From assembly GCA_029851415.1 (NCBI GenBank), contig CM056744.1:115724838-115788837 (forward strand): a stretch of DNA of 64,000 nt. Reading direction: 5' to 3'. Under the pieces are notes generated by a model, which saw nothing but the letters and a program-made list of their open reading frames with translations, ran no database searches and was not told the DNA's origin. The position numbers and the translations under genes were made by a program. Positions 1 through 10,816 of the stretch are shown one piece after another. How positions within the stretch are numbered: the first letter of the stretch is position 1; every line of letters starts with the position of its first letter. Source of the stretch: Eretmocerus hayati. Lineage: Eukaryota; Arthropoda; Insecta; Hymenoptera; Aphelinidae.

Positions 1-2
1 TT

Positions 3-1584
3 CAATCGGTTATTGACGGAGATGGTAATACTTCAGAGTTTGAACCTAATTCTTCAGGCATTCCGCAAGGCTCGTACCCAGGTCCGATTATTTTCCTCAT
101 ATTCATTGATCCGATCATCCGAATTTTGCGTCATTGCAAAGGTGTGCTTTTTGCTGATGATCTTCAAATATATATTCAAGGAAGACCTTCCGAGTTGCCT
201 GAGATGATTGTGAAGCTTAACCCTTAATCACTAACGTGAAATAAAGTTACACTCCAACTAACGTGGTAGACTTTTGGCACATCCTTCTGAATTCATTAAA
301 TTTTTAAAAGCTAGTGCAGTTAGTGATATGAAAAAATTATCTCCTTGAAGCTCAACTATCTTAGAAACAGTATACACATTTTCCGACCGGTGGAAAGTTC
401 CTGGATTTTCCGGAAAAATTCTTCATTAAAGTCAATATTTGAGGTTATGCTGATGAGTATTTTCACAATTTGTTAAAAAACCATGTCAAAAGTAACAAAA
501 ATTACTTCCAAAATGATTTTGTTATAACAAATAGACTTTGAATGAACAATTGTAGCAAAATTTGGGTAAATATCCTTAAAAATCGCCATTTTCACTTTTG
601 CCGATGATGGAATTTTGGCATTTGATTTATTTATAACTAAACAAGAAATTGTTCCAAAAATTTTGCAAAGGTTACATCTGTAAGAGCACGTCATAATATG
701 AATTTACATCTAAGTCCCGAGTCGCGATACGAAAGTTTCAACGTTTCAGAAGCTAAAGAAAATTCGAGTGTGCCAAAAGTTTACCACGTTAGTAACTAAG
801 AGTTAATGTTGATTCTTCTCGTATAGTAAAATGGGCCGAAGACTTCAAACTTACTTTGAATATTCCAAAGACGAAAGGAATCTTGACTGCCTCGGTTCAG
901 TATCACATGAGGATCGATATGAATGGCTTGCGCCCTATCAGTGTTGATGGCCATACAATACCATTACTGGAATCGGTAAAGAACCTAGGAGTAATCTTCT
1001 CCAAAGGTCTTTCATGGAATGCTCATATGTCAAGTATTTTCTTCAAATATGGAGTATCACATAGATTGCATCGTCGTGGGAATTTCTTGACAACAGAAGT
1101 GAAAACGTTGCTTGTGAGTGCCTTGAACATGCCTCACATCTGCTACGCTTGCCTAGTGTACTATGACCTATCCGCCTTTTTGTTTAAAAAGTTGCAACGC
1201 CTTCTCAATACCTGTGTCCGGTTTATCTTTCGTTGTCGTCGCAATGCAGCTTTGCAGCCATATTATGATCGTCTACAGTGGTTACCTTTACAACGTCGGC
1301 GTGAGTACTTTTTGAGCGTTCAGACCTATAAAGTCTTCTCTACTGCAACATCACCTTACTTAATTAATCTATTCAAACCTCTTGATGAGCAAGTTCGCCG
1401 AACCCAGAGAAATCAATCTACTCGCATATTGGTCCCCCTGATTCGAAAGACCGCATATGAGAACGCGTTTTCGCACGTAGCAACCAAATTGTGGGAAACT
1501 ATTCGTGTGAGCATCCGCCTTAAGGCTCCCTTTGAGGAATTTGAAAAAGCTGTGTCTATATATATGCACGAGAAGGAAGTCTGA
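3..1584 (+). pseudogene. LINE reverse transcriptase, split by a MITE
   Basis: This is the C-terminal part of a LINE polymerase, which copies element RNA into DNA at a nicked target site. Frame 3 reads a SSGIPQGS...GP motif (51-95, the RT block before the catalytic site) and then the catalytic FADD box near 165-180. Frame 3 is open to 218. A MITE occupies 221-802. From 808 the frame is open again to TGA at 1584 and carries the VKNLGVIF block near 975-1000 and a cysteine- and arginine-rich thumb-like region after it. The two parts stay in the same reading frame across the TTAA target, and I see no other stop. The insertion may therefore be the lesion that silenced this stretch. The N-terminus is off the window. 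Confidence 0.8.
221..802. mobile_element. piggyBac-like MITE (582 bp) inside the LINE RT
   Basis: TTAA flanks the element at 217-220 and 803-806. The left terminus reads CCCTTAATCACTAACGTG and the right terminus, read inward, is CTCTTAGTTACTAACGTG. A second inner repeat (CTAACGTGGTA followed by ACTTTTGGCACA) occurs near both ends. TTAA targets with CCCTT-like ends are a piggyBac hallmark. No transposase frame is present, so it would depend on an enzyme supplied in trans. Confidence 0.75.
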
Positions 1585-1689
1585 GTCATTGTATAACTGT
1601 GTCGCCACAAATGCCTTAGATGAAAATTTTTGTTGTGAAATCACTGTTTTTACCTGTTATTCAACTTGTTTTTACTTGTTTTTAAGATT

Positions 1690-1795
1690 GTAGCCGTGCG
1701 GCTGACCAAATATCAGCAAACTTTTTTCACAGTCTTGTACCACCTAGAATATGAAGAATCCAGAGTAACTCCGTCAAATGGGCTCAAGGGGATGT
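1690..1795 (+). repeat. Partial copy of palindromic MITE family A end
   Basis: The stretch around 1715-1783 nearly repeats the left arm at 1955-2030 (GAATCCAGAGTAACTCCGTC and flanking bases) but diverges afterwards. It is a truncated extra copy of the terminal arm, about 240 bp upstream of the larger copy. Confidence 0.5.
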
Positions 1796-1918
1796 CGGAG
1801 TTCTATCAATATTGTACAGTTACCGACATGATCGAGTTTTTGGATTTCTCGATGAATTTTTGAGATATCAAAAAACTAAGAAGTAATGACGATTCTGTGA
1901 GCCATACAGAATCGGCGT

Positions 1919-3594
1919 TGCTTACGAGGGGAGGACCTGACCTTTGTATCACCAATCCTTTCCAAAATTTTTTTACAGTCTCGTGTCACCTAGAGTATGA
2001 AGAATCCAGAGTAACTCCGTCAAATGGGCCTTCTGTTCAGAGCTACAAGTAAAAACATTAGCATTGCCAGTATATCTATATAGGGGAGAGTGGGGCGAAT
2101 TAGGACAGGTTTTGCAGTGGGGCTATCTGGCGATACTTGGGGATAGGCGCGCTACGCGACTTGGAAGTTCAACTATTGAATAAATTGTAAAAAAAATTTC
2201 AGACCTCCAGGTCACCGCTTTCATAATTTTTTTTGAAGTTTGAGAAAAAAAATCTGTCCTAATTCGCCCCGCGTTTGGGGGCACTTTAGGACAGTTTTGG
2301 GGGCAAATTAGGACAGCCTTTGAAAATTGAGGTATACGGCAATATTCCTCACCTATTACAGTCGCATTCACCCACCAAAACACGTGGTAGTAACCCTAAA
2401 TACAGAGGGAAACTCGCCCGCGACCTTTACACCCTCCTAGAGCCTCAGCAAGCGAGCCATTCTTATGTCAATTTGGAACATTATTGAATCAGGCACTTTA
2501 TTGGCGCACTACCGTCTTCAGCAACCAGTAATCGACTCGTGGTTGCTGAGAATCGATTTTCATTAGTTCTTTTCTCATTAAAGGAATCTTTACTCGCCCT
2601 ATGTCACCGATCCCGCTGATAGTGTCTAACATTCAACCCAATATCAGCGAATGCGAGAGTGAAAATGCGTGAATCGAGGACTATCTTGGAACACGTTGAA
2701 AGCGACTTCTGACCTCTAAACTGACTCCTCAAACCGTCATTGGACATCGTAACTTCATTTTCTTACCCATTATCAATCACCTAACTATCCCTGAACCTCC
2801 CGCGCCTCAAAAAACGCCCAATATACATCATTCATATGTAATATACCCAATATACATCATGTATATATTATATAATGTATAATATACATAATGTGTATCA
2901 ATATACAATATACATCATATTATATCTATATCATATATATAGATACGGGTAATTATCATCGAAAAACACGAACTCGCGACCGGTCGACCGATTTCATATG
3001 GGATTTAGCATTGTCCTAATTCGCCCCGTCCACTTTGTCCTAATATGCCCCCAAGCGTTTTTTTCGCAAAATTGCGATTACTTGAGTTCAAGTGGGCCGA
3101 TTTTGACCCACGATGGCTAAAAATCTTTGTTTTGTAATGTAGTTTTTGACCCTTGAATGGCGATGAAGTCCGTCCAGTTATGCAGGAGCAGCGTAAACTC
3201 TTGCATTTCCAAAATAAACCGCGTGAGGCCCCCAAAAAGCACCCCTACGTCAGCGAGGACCCCCACTGTCGTTTCGGGAGGTCTAACCTGGATAAAAACC
3301 ATTGTCTGTGATGGTATTGAAAATGTTTTTATGAGGCGGAAGCCTAGACTCACCCACAAGCGAGCTATCTTGCTTGTCCTAATTCGCCCCTGTCCTAATT
3401 CGCCCCACTCTCCCCTACGTCACTTTTCAGCACGAGCCTATATGAGCAATGCTAATCTCAGTGGCTGTATCTTTGGGCAGGAGGCCTATTTGACGGAGTT
3501 ACTTTGGATTCTTCATACTCAAGGTGGTACAAGACTATGAAAAAAGTCTGGTGAGTTTCGGTGACCCGCACGTCGTGGGTCCCCCTTGTAAGTA
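1919..3594. mobile_element. Palindromic MITE family A, copy 1 (split by another element)
   Basis: The left arm (about 1919-2080: CTTACGAGGGG, then GAATCCAGAGTAACTCCGTC) is matched in reverse complement by the right arm (about 3418-3594, ending CCCCCTTGTAAG). The two arms are parted by the 1.3-kb element at 2083-3415. Copies of the same family lie at 10475-10816, 51976-52338 and, as a single end, near 57820-57860. There is no coding capacity. Confidence 0.65.
2083..3415. mobile_element. DNA transposon with perfect 27-bp TIRs, non-autonomous
   Basis: Both ends start GGGGAGAGTGGGGCGAATTA when read inward. The inverted match runs the full 27 bp (2083-2109 and 3389-3415) and is flanked by TA on both sides. 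Further copies of GTCCTAATTCGCCCC or close variants sit just inside each end (about 2260-2320 and 3012-3055). The centre holds an AT-rich tract near 2820-2945 rich in TATAC and GTATA words. I see no transposase frame; the short open frames here are not convincing. The superfamily is unresolved. Confidence 0.75.
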
Positions 3595-3733
3595 TTAAAA
3601 CACATTATATATTTGGAATCGTCCTTTTAAGGATTAGGAATTAGTTTATAGTATTGTTCAGAATATGTACCTTTGCCCCACGGTCCGCTGTGACAACGAC
3701 ATAATAAACCGTTAATCAATCAATCAGTCATAA

Positions 3734-5842
3734 ATTCCTGCCTATGGTGAAATCAAGAATGTTGACCAAATTTGAAACAATTTAAGATTGCGAGAGTCTG
3801 GAAAATTTCATGTTTCTTATCTGTATCAAGTCAGCGATGAGAGTTATCAGGATGATATTCATGATATTATGATGAAATTGGTGGTCATCGCGGGACAGCT
3901 ATATTCTCAAAGTTTTTGGAAATGTTTAATGTTTTTAGGCTTATTTCATTCCATTCGTCAAGATTCTTGTAACTATCTCGAAAAAGTTGCATATGTGTGA
4001 ATATAAGACTATCAGTAAAGGCATGAAGGCTACCCATGTATTTGAGATGATATGCAAAGAGTGACTTCAGCGACTGACTATTCCAAATGTGATTGAACTT
4101 GAAATGTTGAAGGCTTATGAAATTTTGAAGACCCTGCCTCATCATTCACACAATCCCAAACCAAACACAGGATTTCTAACTGGTTGAATCTCATATCCAT
4201 AAAAAAAAATAGAACGAAAAAATTTCAATCAGACTAAAATATCTCACCTTCGCAAAAAATCCAAGTAGAAATTAGTTGTCCAATCGGTATGTGCCAATGC
4301 GAATCTCGAATTTAGAAACATCAGTCTACCCAAGCCGATGACGTTCCTCATACGCTATATCTCAAGCCTCGTAAGAGTCTAATCTTTGTTTTCGAGCAGC
4401 TTCAGCTTCTGCAACCCACAAAGCTCTTACAAAATCCGACACATGAAAGGATTTTGAATTTTCCCTGGATTTGCTCACCAAGATATATCAGAACCAATAC
4501 ACGCTATGTATATATATACCTCAGCTCAAGAGCTTGTCCAACAAATCGGATCGGCCATCTCTTCTCCAGTGCTCTCAAATACATCCACATAAGAAACAAC
4601 TCTAACCAGATATATATTCTTAAAAGCAGTTCTGGCATGCGTGACGCTATAAATAAAAGTATAACCGTATTGGAAATAAAGGCAAATCTAATTCGTCGTT
4701 TCGTAAGCTATGCTGCAAACTGGAATTTTGTAATGCCGTAGTATTTATTGGCTTGGTATACATTGTAGACCTCAGTTACTGGGTATATTGAGAATATGAG
4801 AAAGAAAGAGATTCCACTTATCCAACTCATATGTCATCGATATATCGACAAGAAATCCCTTTGAAACAATAAAATACGTAATAAGAACCCCGAGCCATTG
4901 TTTTCTCTCGTATCACACGAATATTATTGCCTATCCTGCATCCACATCTTTGTACTTGGCTTCCTTGTTTCAATTGAATCGCGTGTCATCTCACGAATAT
5001 AATCTCTGTTGTCAATTTATGGCAAGGTATTATCGTCGTATAGGTATATCTTTTATACTGTCGACCCAACTCCACCGACAATCAACGATATGTCTCTTGT
5101 CGCAATTCTTTTCTGGATCATTCATCCATAACCTATATTTTTTCCCAAGATGTCACTCATGGATCAGATTAGTTTTGTTCGTGAATATTTACGATGATCG
5201 GAGACTTGTTATAGATACATGAATATCTAGATCAAACTTGGATCCTGATCGATGAACTTTACGAGAAATTTTACCGCGACTCTTGAGAAGGTAAAATTTT
5301 TGCTACGTTATGAGGAGAGAACTCCATAGTACATAAGGAATTCGCATGGTTGTTGATTCTGCGGTTTCAATCGTGAATTCAAATCTAGAAGTTATCACCT
5401 GTGAGAAATTTTTAGCAAAAAATTTTTGGGCAAGGTCGATTTTTCTCTTCTTTCCCTGAAAAATCAAGCCATAGAGTTCTGCAATAGTTAGCAAACATTT
5501 TTCCGAGGGCGCAGCCGCTAGCCCAAATTATTCCACTTTCTACTGCTAGTTTTGGATCCGTTTCTACTCGTTTTCTCAAATCATTGAGTCACATTTTTGT
5601 CAAATATTCTATTGGAAAACATAATCACAAATTTATTGCTCGGTAGTGAAATTACTGTGTGACAAGCAAACGATCATAAGTTCAAACTCAACCTAAACAA
5701 TGATTTTCAATATTCGTTCTTCCTCTTCAAATGCATCCCGCGACTCAATAATTTCTACAGGTGCACCGAAAGCTCAATCGAGAGCAATTCATCATCCCGG
5801 TCAATGCATGAATTTTCGATCAAATATACTAAATAATTCCAC
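3734..5842. other. Non-coding stretch, no supported feature
   Basis: AT-rich sequence with open frames below 100 codons, none of which resembles a protein family. There is no tRNA, clear promoter or repeat structure that I could defend. Confidence 0.5.
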
Positions 5843-6619
5843 TCTCTCCGTGTCCATCAGTAAAAAGTCACTAATCAGTGGGAAGTCACTGAATTTCAGT
5901 GTATTTTAGATCAACTCAGACTGATGACTTCAGTGTATACACACTGTAATCACAGCCTGTATCCCCTGAAGTCATCAGTGAGGGAACTTAGATACCAGTG
6001 ACATTGGGAGTCAGGCGGATTCTCGTAACTGAAGTCTCAGTGAGCACTACTGATCGATCACTACTGATCGAGACAATGCACTGAATATTCAGTGTTTCAT
6101 AAGTTCTGACAGATTATATTCGCTAAAGTTTCAATGAGCAAATGAGCAGCACTGAGATTTGGAGGGCGCCCACTGATTAGCTAGTGAAACACGTTGTAAC
6201 GTCAGTGAATTGTCTTACTGATACATCAGTGATGCTCACTGAAACTTCAGTGAGGAGGACCTATTCGACCCCCAAGGTCACTGAAGTTATCGATCAAAGT
6301 TGACCCGAAATATACTGATTCTCTAAAACTGTTGGAATGGAACTTTGACTCAAAGCTTGGAGTGATCCTCAGAATGACCGAGAATGACTCATTTTGGAGT
6401 GAAAATTCAACTCATATGGAGTGGAACCACAGATATATTACATTCGCTCCAAGCTTGAGTCAATTTTCACTCAAAGATGAATGAAAATGGACTCCTTACA
6501 TTGAGTGAAATAGATTTTTATAGTTCAGGATATAATCCCAGAATGATTTGCGGGACTACTTATGAGAAAAAAACTCTTATCGACAGTCGACAACCGTATA
6601 TAGCCTTTCTTAACTATAG

Positions 6620-6690
6620 AATGACAAAGTCACATTTGGTCTAATGGTTAAGACTCTTGCCTGGTAATCAAGAAGGTATGAATCAAACTA
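6620..6690 (+). pseudogene. tRNA-like remnant (possible SINE head)
   Basis: TGGTCTAATGGTTAAGACT resembles a D-arm. CTTGCCTGGTAATCAAG can fold as an anticodon arm with one mismatch and would place GGT (Thr) in the loop. The following TATGAATCAAAC is only a poor T-arm, and I cannot find a convincing acceptor stem. It is at best a decayed tRNA or tRNA-derived SINE head. Confidence 0.25.
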
Positions 6691-6750
6691 ATATTTGTGT
6701 TCGATCGATACGATCAAGCACTGTATTTATCACTGGCGGGAATTACAAAT

Positions 6751-7196
6751 GATTGAATTTCAATTGATCGGCTTTTGCCAGTAGCATTGTGTCAACAAAT
6801 TTCGCTGACTCATGTCATAGATCGAGTTGAATTATTTCAACTCGAACTATGCACCTCCAAGCCTTGTATGGTTGCGAGGTTAACTTGGAGGCTTTGATGG
6901 AAAGTGTAAGGGTGAGAAGAGACATATGGAAAAAATTTTGACTCTACGCTAGATTACAGTGCGTTTCGCCATTCCTCGTCAGATCTGGCTTGTCAAGGGG
7001 ACATACGATCTGCCGAGGTTAGTCCCCGACGCACTTGGCCTAAGTGGTCGAACGTCGAGCTCTTAAACGGCTATATATATGAAAGTCTTACATGCGCAAG
7101 CGCTTGCGAGAGAGATGATTTTAACCCGCTATTTCCAGTCAGCGAAATTTGTTGACACAATGCTACTGGCAAAAGCCGATCAATTGAAATTCAATC
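6751..7196. mobile_element. Element bounded by a perfect 60-bp inverted repeat
   Basis: Bases 6751-6810 equal the reverse complement of 7137-7196 at all 60 positions. The arm starts GATTGAATTTCAATTGATCG. The 326-bp interior has no convincing reading frame. A 16-bp direct repeat (AATCAAGAAGGTATGA) occurs at 6666-6681 and 7193-7208 but does not sit symmetrically at the arm ends. It may instead mark an older duplication. Confidence 0.6.
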
Positions 7197-7255
7197 AAGA
7201 AGGTATGAGTTATAATCCTCAGTGAGTTAAACACAATAGCCAAAATTCACGTTAA

Positions 7256-7778
7256 GGTAGTTGTACACTAAAATGCGAAATATACCAGAATGTCACCAAA
7301 GTTGGTGAAGATTTAGTTCAAGTGTTAATGAACACCTGTGCAAAATTTCAAAATGATTGACCGTTTTGTTTCAGAGTGGTAGTCATTAAAATTCGTCACT
7401 TTTAGCATGGCGCTCATGTGGAATCGTCGACTCTCATATAGACGCAATGTTAAAAGTGGCGGGTTTTTGATGGCTACCACTCCGAAAGAAAACGGTCAAT
7501 CATTCTGAAATTTTGCACAGGTGTTCATTAACACTTGAACTAAATCCTCCCCAACTTTGGCGATTTTCTGGTATACAGTGGAATCTCCCTTAACGAATAC
7601 CTCCTATAAGCGGACACCTCTCAATAACGGACAATTTTTTGCGACCAGCAGAAGTATAATCACAGAAATGAACCTCTGATTAGCGGACACCTCCGGATAG
7701 CGGACAGTTTTGATGCAACTATTGGTGTCCGTGCGACCGGAGATTTCTCTGTATTTTCAGCTTTATTGTACAACTACC
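7256..7778. mobile_element. TTAA-flanked palindromic MITE
   Basis: TTAA at 7252-7255 and 7779-7782 flanks a 12-bp terminal repeat (GGTAGTTGTACA). Inside it, long arms (about 7268-7395 and 7480-7575) form a near-palindrome with a loop around 7400-7475. The right arm is interrupted by the small element at 7576-7751. Removing that element restores symmetry of the arms. No coding capacity. Confidence 0.7.
7576..7751. mobile_element. pogo/Tigger-like MITE (176 bp)
   Basis: TA at 7574-7575 and 7752-7753 flanks termini CAGTGGAATCTCC and (reverse complement) CAGAGAAATCTCC. The interior repeats the word AGCGGACA near both ends. TA targets with CAGTGGAA...GCGGACACC termini are typical of the pogo/Tigger group. 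It lies inside the palindrome at 7256-7778 and so is younger than it. Confidence 0.7.
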
Positions 7779-8450
7779 TTAAATACATTTTTCATAGAAT
7801 ATCAATAGTTAGAATTACCAGGAAATCAATTGAGATATGTGTGCCCGCCGTGAAATAATTTTTTCATTGCAATATCTACAATGTTAAAAAGTTTGGTTTT
7901 GAATTATTTGACTCAATCCTAAGAGTGATAATTGACTTGAATTCGAGTGAAATTTGATTTCAGCTTGGAGTGATGATTCACTCCAATGCGGTGCGCCCGA
8001 AACTGATTCATAGCTTTGAATCAAATTCCATTCCTTTGGAGTGAAATTTCACTCCAACGGGTTAAGAGAGGAAGTTCAGTGAATTCCCACTGATTGATAC
8101 GGAGAAAGTATCTTCAGTAAATACCACTCCTAGATCAACACATCCACCTAATTAATCAAATACATATCAATCCCTATAACCCTACTACTCGAATGATTTC
8201 AAGATTCAATCTAATCTATATTGATGAGGTCAACCCTAGAATCCAACGTGCTAATTCAGTAGTCCATGTATATACATATGGGTTATTCCATGACGATATC
8301 GACAACCACTTTCACCGTCTCCAATTTTTTTTCGCCACACTCAGACAAGCCATCGGGTTCAGCAGACAGAGACGTGCAGAGAACCGATATTGTCCCGATA
8401 CCCTATCTTGATAGAGAGTAAGAGTGAATACTATAGTATGAAGGAGTGAG

Positions 8451-8452
<2 letters not shown>

Positions 8453-8486
<34 letters not shown>
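8453..8486 (+). repeat. (GA)n microsatellite
   Basis: An almost pure AG dinucleotide run of about 30 bp. It creates leucine/serine repeats in minus-strand frames that are not proteins. Confidence 0.95.
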
Positions 8487-8940
8487 TGAAAAAACCAACT
8501 CTCGACCCCGATATTGAATCGTGCGCCCCCTGCTCGTCGTCGTTGTCGGTCTGTTTCCCCGATCGAGTCTCCCGCGATTGATCTCTCGTAACCTACACAT
8601 ACATACATTCATACATACATGCAATAAAAAAAAGAAAGAAAATGAGTAATATACGAGTCAAGTTGATCCATATACCGGGACATTTTGATTCTTTTCCCAT
8701 ACATATGTGTGCGTATGTGTGTGTCCTGTATTCCATGTAAGTATGTGAGATGGTCGCCAGGAGAGCGTGGGTGAAATTAACGAGATGCAAAAATGTTACC
8801 ACTGCGTGACGTGGAAAAGAGTCTCCTGTAGGGCCAACAGGATAGCAATCTACGTATTCGGTACTCACTCTTTTACCTCGTGATTCTATACTTTCGAATC
8901 TTTCTTTCTTCACTTGTTTTCATACCATCTCTACACTTCC

Positions 8941-8979
8941 CGACGACGACGACGACGACGACAACAACAACAACGACGA
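8941..8979 (+). repeat. (CGA)n/(CAA)n microsatellite
   Basis: Seven CGA triplets pass into ACA/CAA triplets and back to CGA. The tract yields homopolymeric Thr, Val, Arg or Asp in the six frames. Confidence 0.95.
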
Positions 8980-10474
8980 TATTCGCAAAAGCCCGAAGAC
9001 CCCAAGAGAGGACCGTTATGTACATCGTCGTTGTCGTAGTCCGTCTGACCTTGAAATCTGGGATCCTCAACTGGATCGTAATATAAGATCGTAATATAAG
9101 TTTTATTTCAAGTATCTTATACGTATTGTACATACTTTTTCCTTCTGACTTCATTTTATATTGATGTACCCGAAGGAATATACAAAGTGTATTGTGTCTG
9201 TACAGTGTGTATTTCAATTGGGTCCTTTTTACAGGAATGAATTTTCTTTCGATTTTTTTATCCTCCCCTTTGGGGTAAGTTTGTAACTAATTCCGGGTGA
9301 CATTTTTTTACGCAGGTAGCATCACCGTTATACGGCTACCGTGAAGATTTTTCTTGGCTGCAAGGGCCTTTTATTCACCGTTTGCAAGGATGTTTCGTGG
9401 TTACAAAGTGTGGTTGAAAAGAGAAAAATTGTGAACTCGTCAATGAAAACTTCTAAAGCCATGTCTTTAAGCTCATAAACAACCTGTTACCTCGTAAATA
9501 TTTCAATCTATCTCCGAAACTTCATTTTCCAAACCTAGACAAAGTTTTAAAGTGTCCATCGAACTTGATGACATTCTTTAAACTCAAAATTCATCTAGAT
9601 ACATTAAAAAAAGGCATAAAACCCCAAAAAAAGCATTCACCAGCCCTCATCAACAAACTCAAACAGCGCTATAGACAATTTCAGCCAAGAAAAGAAAAGA
9701 GGAAATATCGACTTTTGTATAAAAGGTACTTGACCTACACAGGCCTCGACACAGGCGGCCACAGCCCAGGAACGAGAGCTTTAATCCCATGCGTTTGCGA
9801 TCATTATTGAAAAAAAAAAGGGGAAGAGAATGATAAAAAGTTAGGTTAAGGGTGGAGGCAGACTGAGTTTGCCCCAAAGCGATACATACCAAAATGTAAG
9901 CTAAACTTTTTTGCAAAGCCCGCGTTTTTCGTCGCGGCGCCGAACTCTGGCCTGATCTTTGTTACCCCGTGTGAGCTTGAACCACCATAGTATATACCTA
10001 CGCGTACATAAACGAGATTCGTTCATGCTGATAACTAACGAATGATACAAGAAAACAAAAAAAAATTGAACGAGGCAAAGAGGGAGGGAGGCATTGCATG
10101 GAGTAGGAAAAAAAAGAAAGATACTGAGAGTATACGGCGCGATTTTATCGGGCTTCATTCTCTTACATTAGCTGACCCGACACTTTTTTCCACGTGGGCG
10201 TTCGATTATTTTTCTCTCTGTCTTATTCTGTGTGTGAGCACCTTTGCAGGCATCAGGTTTATAGTTTGGCTATACATCAGAGTGCGAATGTACGGTAGCA
10301 TTGGTGAAGTTGAGAGTCTGCTGCAACTTCTAAGGATGGATTTTCTTCTGGTAGGATTTTGATTGGATGTTAAAATATATGATGCACAGTGAAAATTGAC
10401 TCTTCCAATTTTCACATCGATTCATGATTAAAATTTGAAATGATGAAAGCTTACTAGCAAAGAGACGTACCTGC

Positions 10475-10816
10475 AGACTCTTCCTTGGGAATTGATTGGA
10501 GGGTCCAGATCACCAAATCTCACCGAACTTTTTTCGCAGTCTCGTATTACCTTTGAAGAATCCAGAGTGACTCCGTCAAATGGGCCTTCTGTTCAGAGCT
10601 ACAGCCTATGACATTAGCATCGCTTATATAGGCCCATGTTAAGAAGTGATTTGTATAGATATGGTGGCAATGTTAACGTTTTTGCCCGTAGCTCCTGAAT
10701 ACAAGGCCCATTCGACGGGGTTACTCTGGATTCTTCATATTGTAGATGGTATAAGACCGTGGAAAAAGTTTTGTGAGATTTGGTGATTCGGAACTTCTGT
10801 AATCCCCTTGTTAGTT
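10475..10816. mobile_element. Palindromic MITE family A, copy 2
   Basis: The left arm contains CACCAAATCTCACC, GAATCCAGAGTGACTCCGTC and TTCTGTTCAGAGCTAC. The right arm is its near reverse complement and ends CCCCTTGTTAG. The middle holds ACATTAGCATCGC, shared with the copies at 2055-2070 and 52195-52220. This is the best uninterrupted copy after the one at 52.0 kb. Confidence 0.7.

Larger units (their letters stand above)
1..3733 (+). mobile_element. LINE (non-LTR retrotransposon), 3' part, with nested insertions
   Basis: The window opens inside a non-LTR retrotransposon. A reverse-transcriptase frame runs from position 3 to 218 and, after a 582-bp insertion, from 807 to its stop at 1584. 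A 3' UTR follows. It is interrupted by MITEs between about 1690 and 3595 and ends with an AATAAA at 3703-3708 and a short AATC-type repeat at 3712-3726. Simple-repeat tails of this sort are typical of some LINE clades. The 5' part, including any endonuclease, lies outside the window. The RT style suggests the CR1/Jockey group, but the clade is not settled by eye. Confidence 0.8.
5843..8110. mobile_element. CACTGA-rich inverted-repeat element with nested insertions
   Basis: The ends match in inverted orientation. The left reads CTCTCCGTGTCCATCAGT and then ATCAGTGGGAAGTCACTGAA near 5872-5893. The right end, read inward, gives CTTTCTCCGTATCAATCAGT and GGGAATTCACTGAAC. Between 5865 and 6300 the words CAGTG or CACTG occur about 17 times. 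An inner inverted pair built on CTTGGAGTGA lies near 6355 and 7975. A further right end of this family is at 60440-60482. The interior carries the elements listed separately at 6751-7196 and 7256-7778. Confidence 0.55.
8111..10474. other. Non-coding stretch with microsatellites
   Basis: Apart from the (GA)n and (CGA)n tracts listed separately I see no supported gene. Open frames near 8312-9217 arise from the simple repeats. A 106-codon plus-strand frame at 10042-10362 is lysine-rich at one end and hydrophobic at the other, without family resemblance. Confidence 0.5.
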
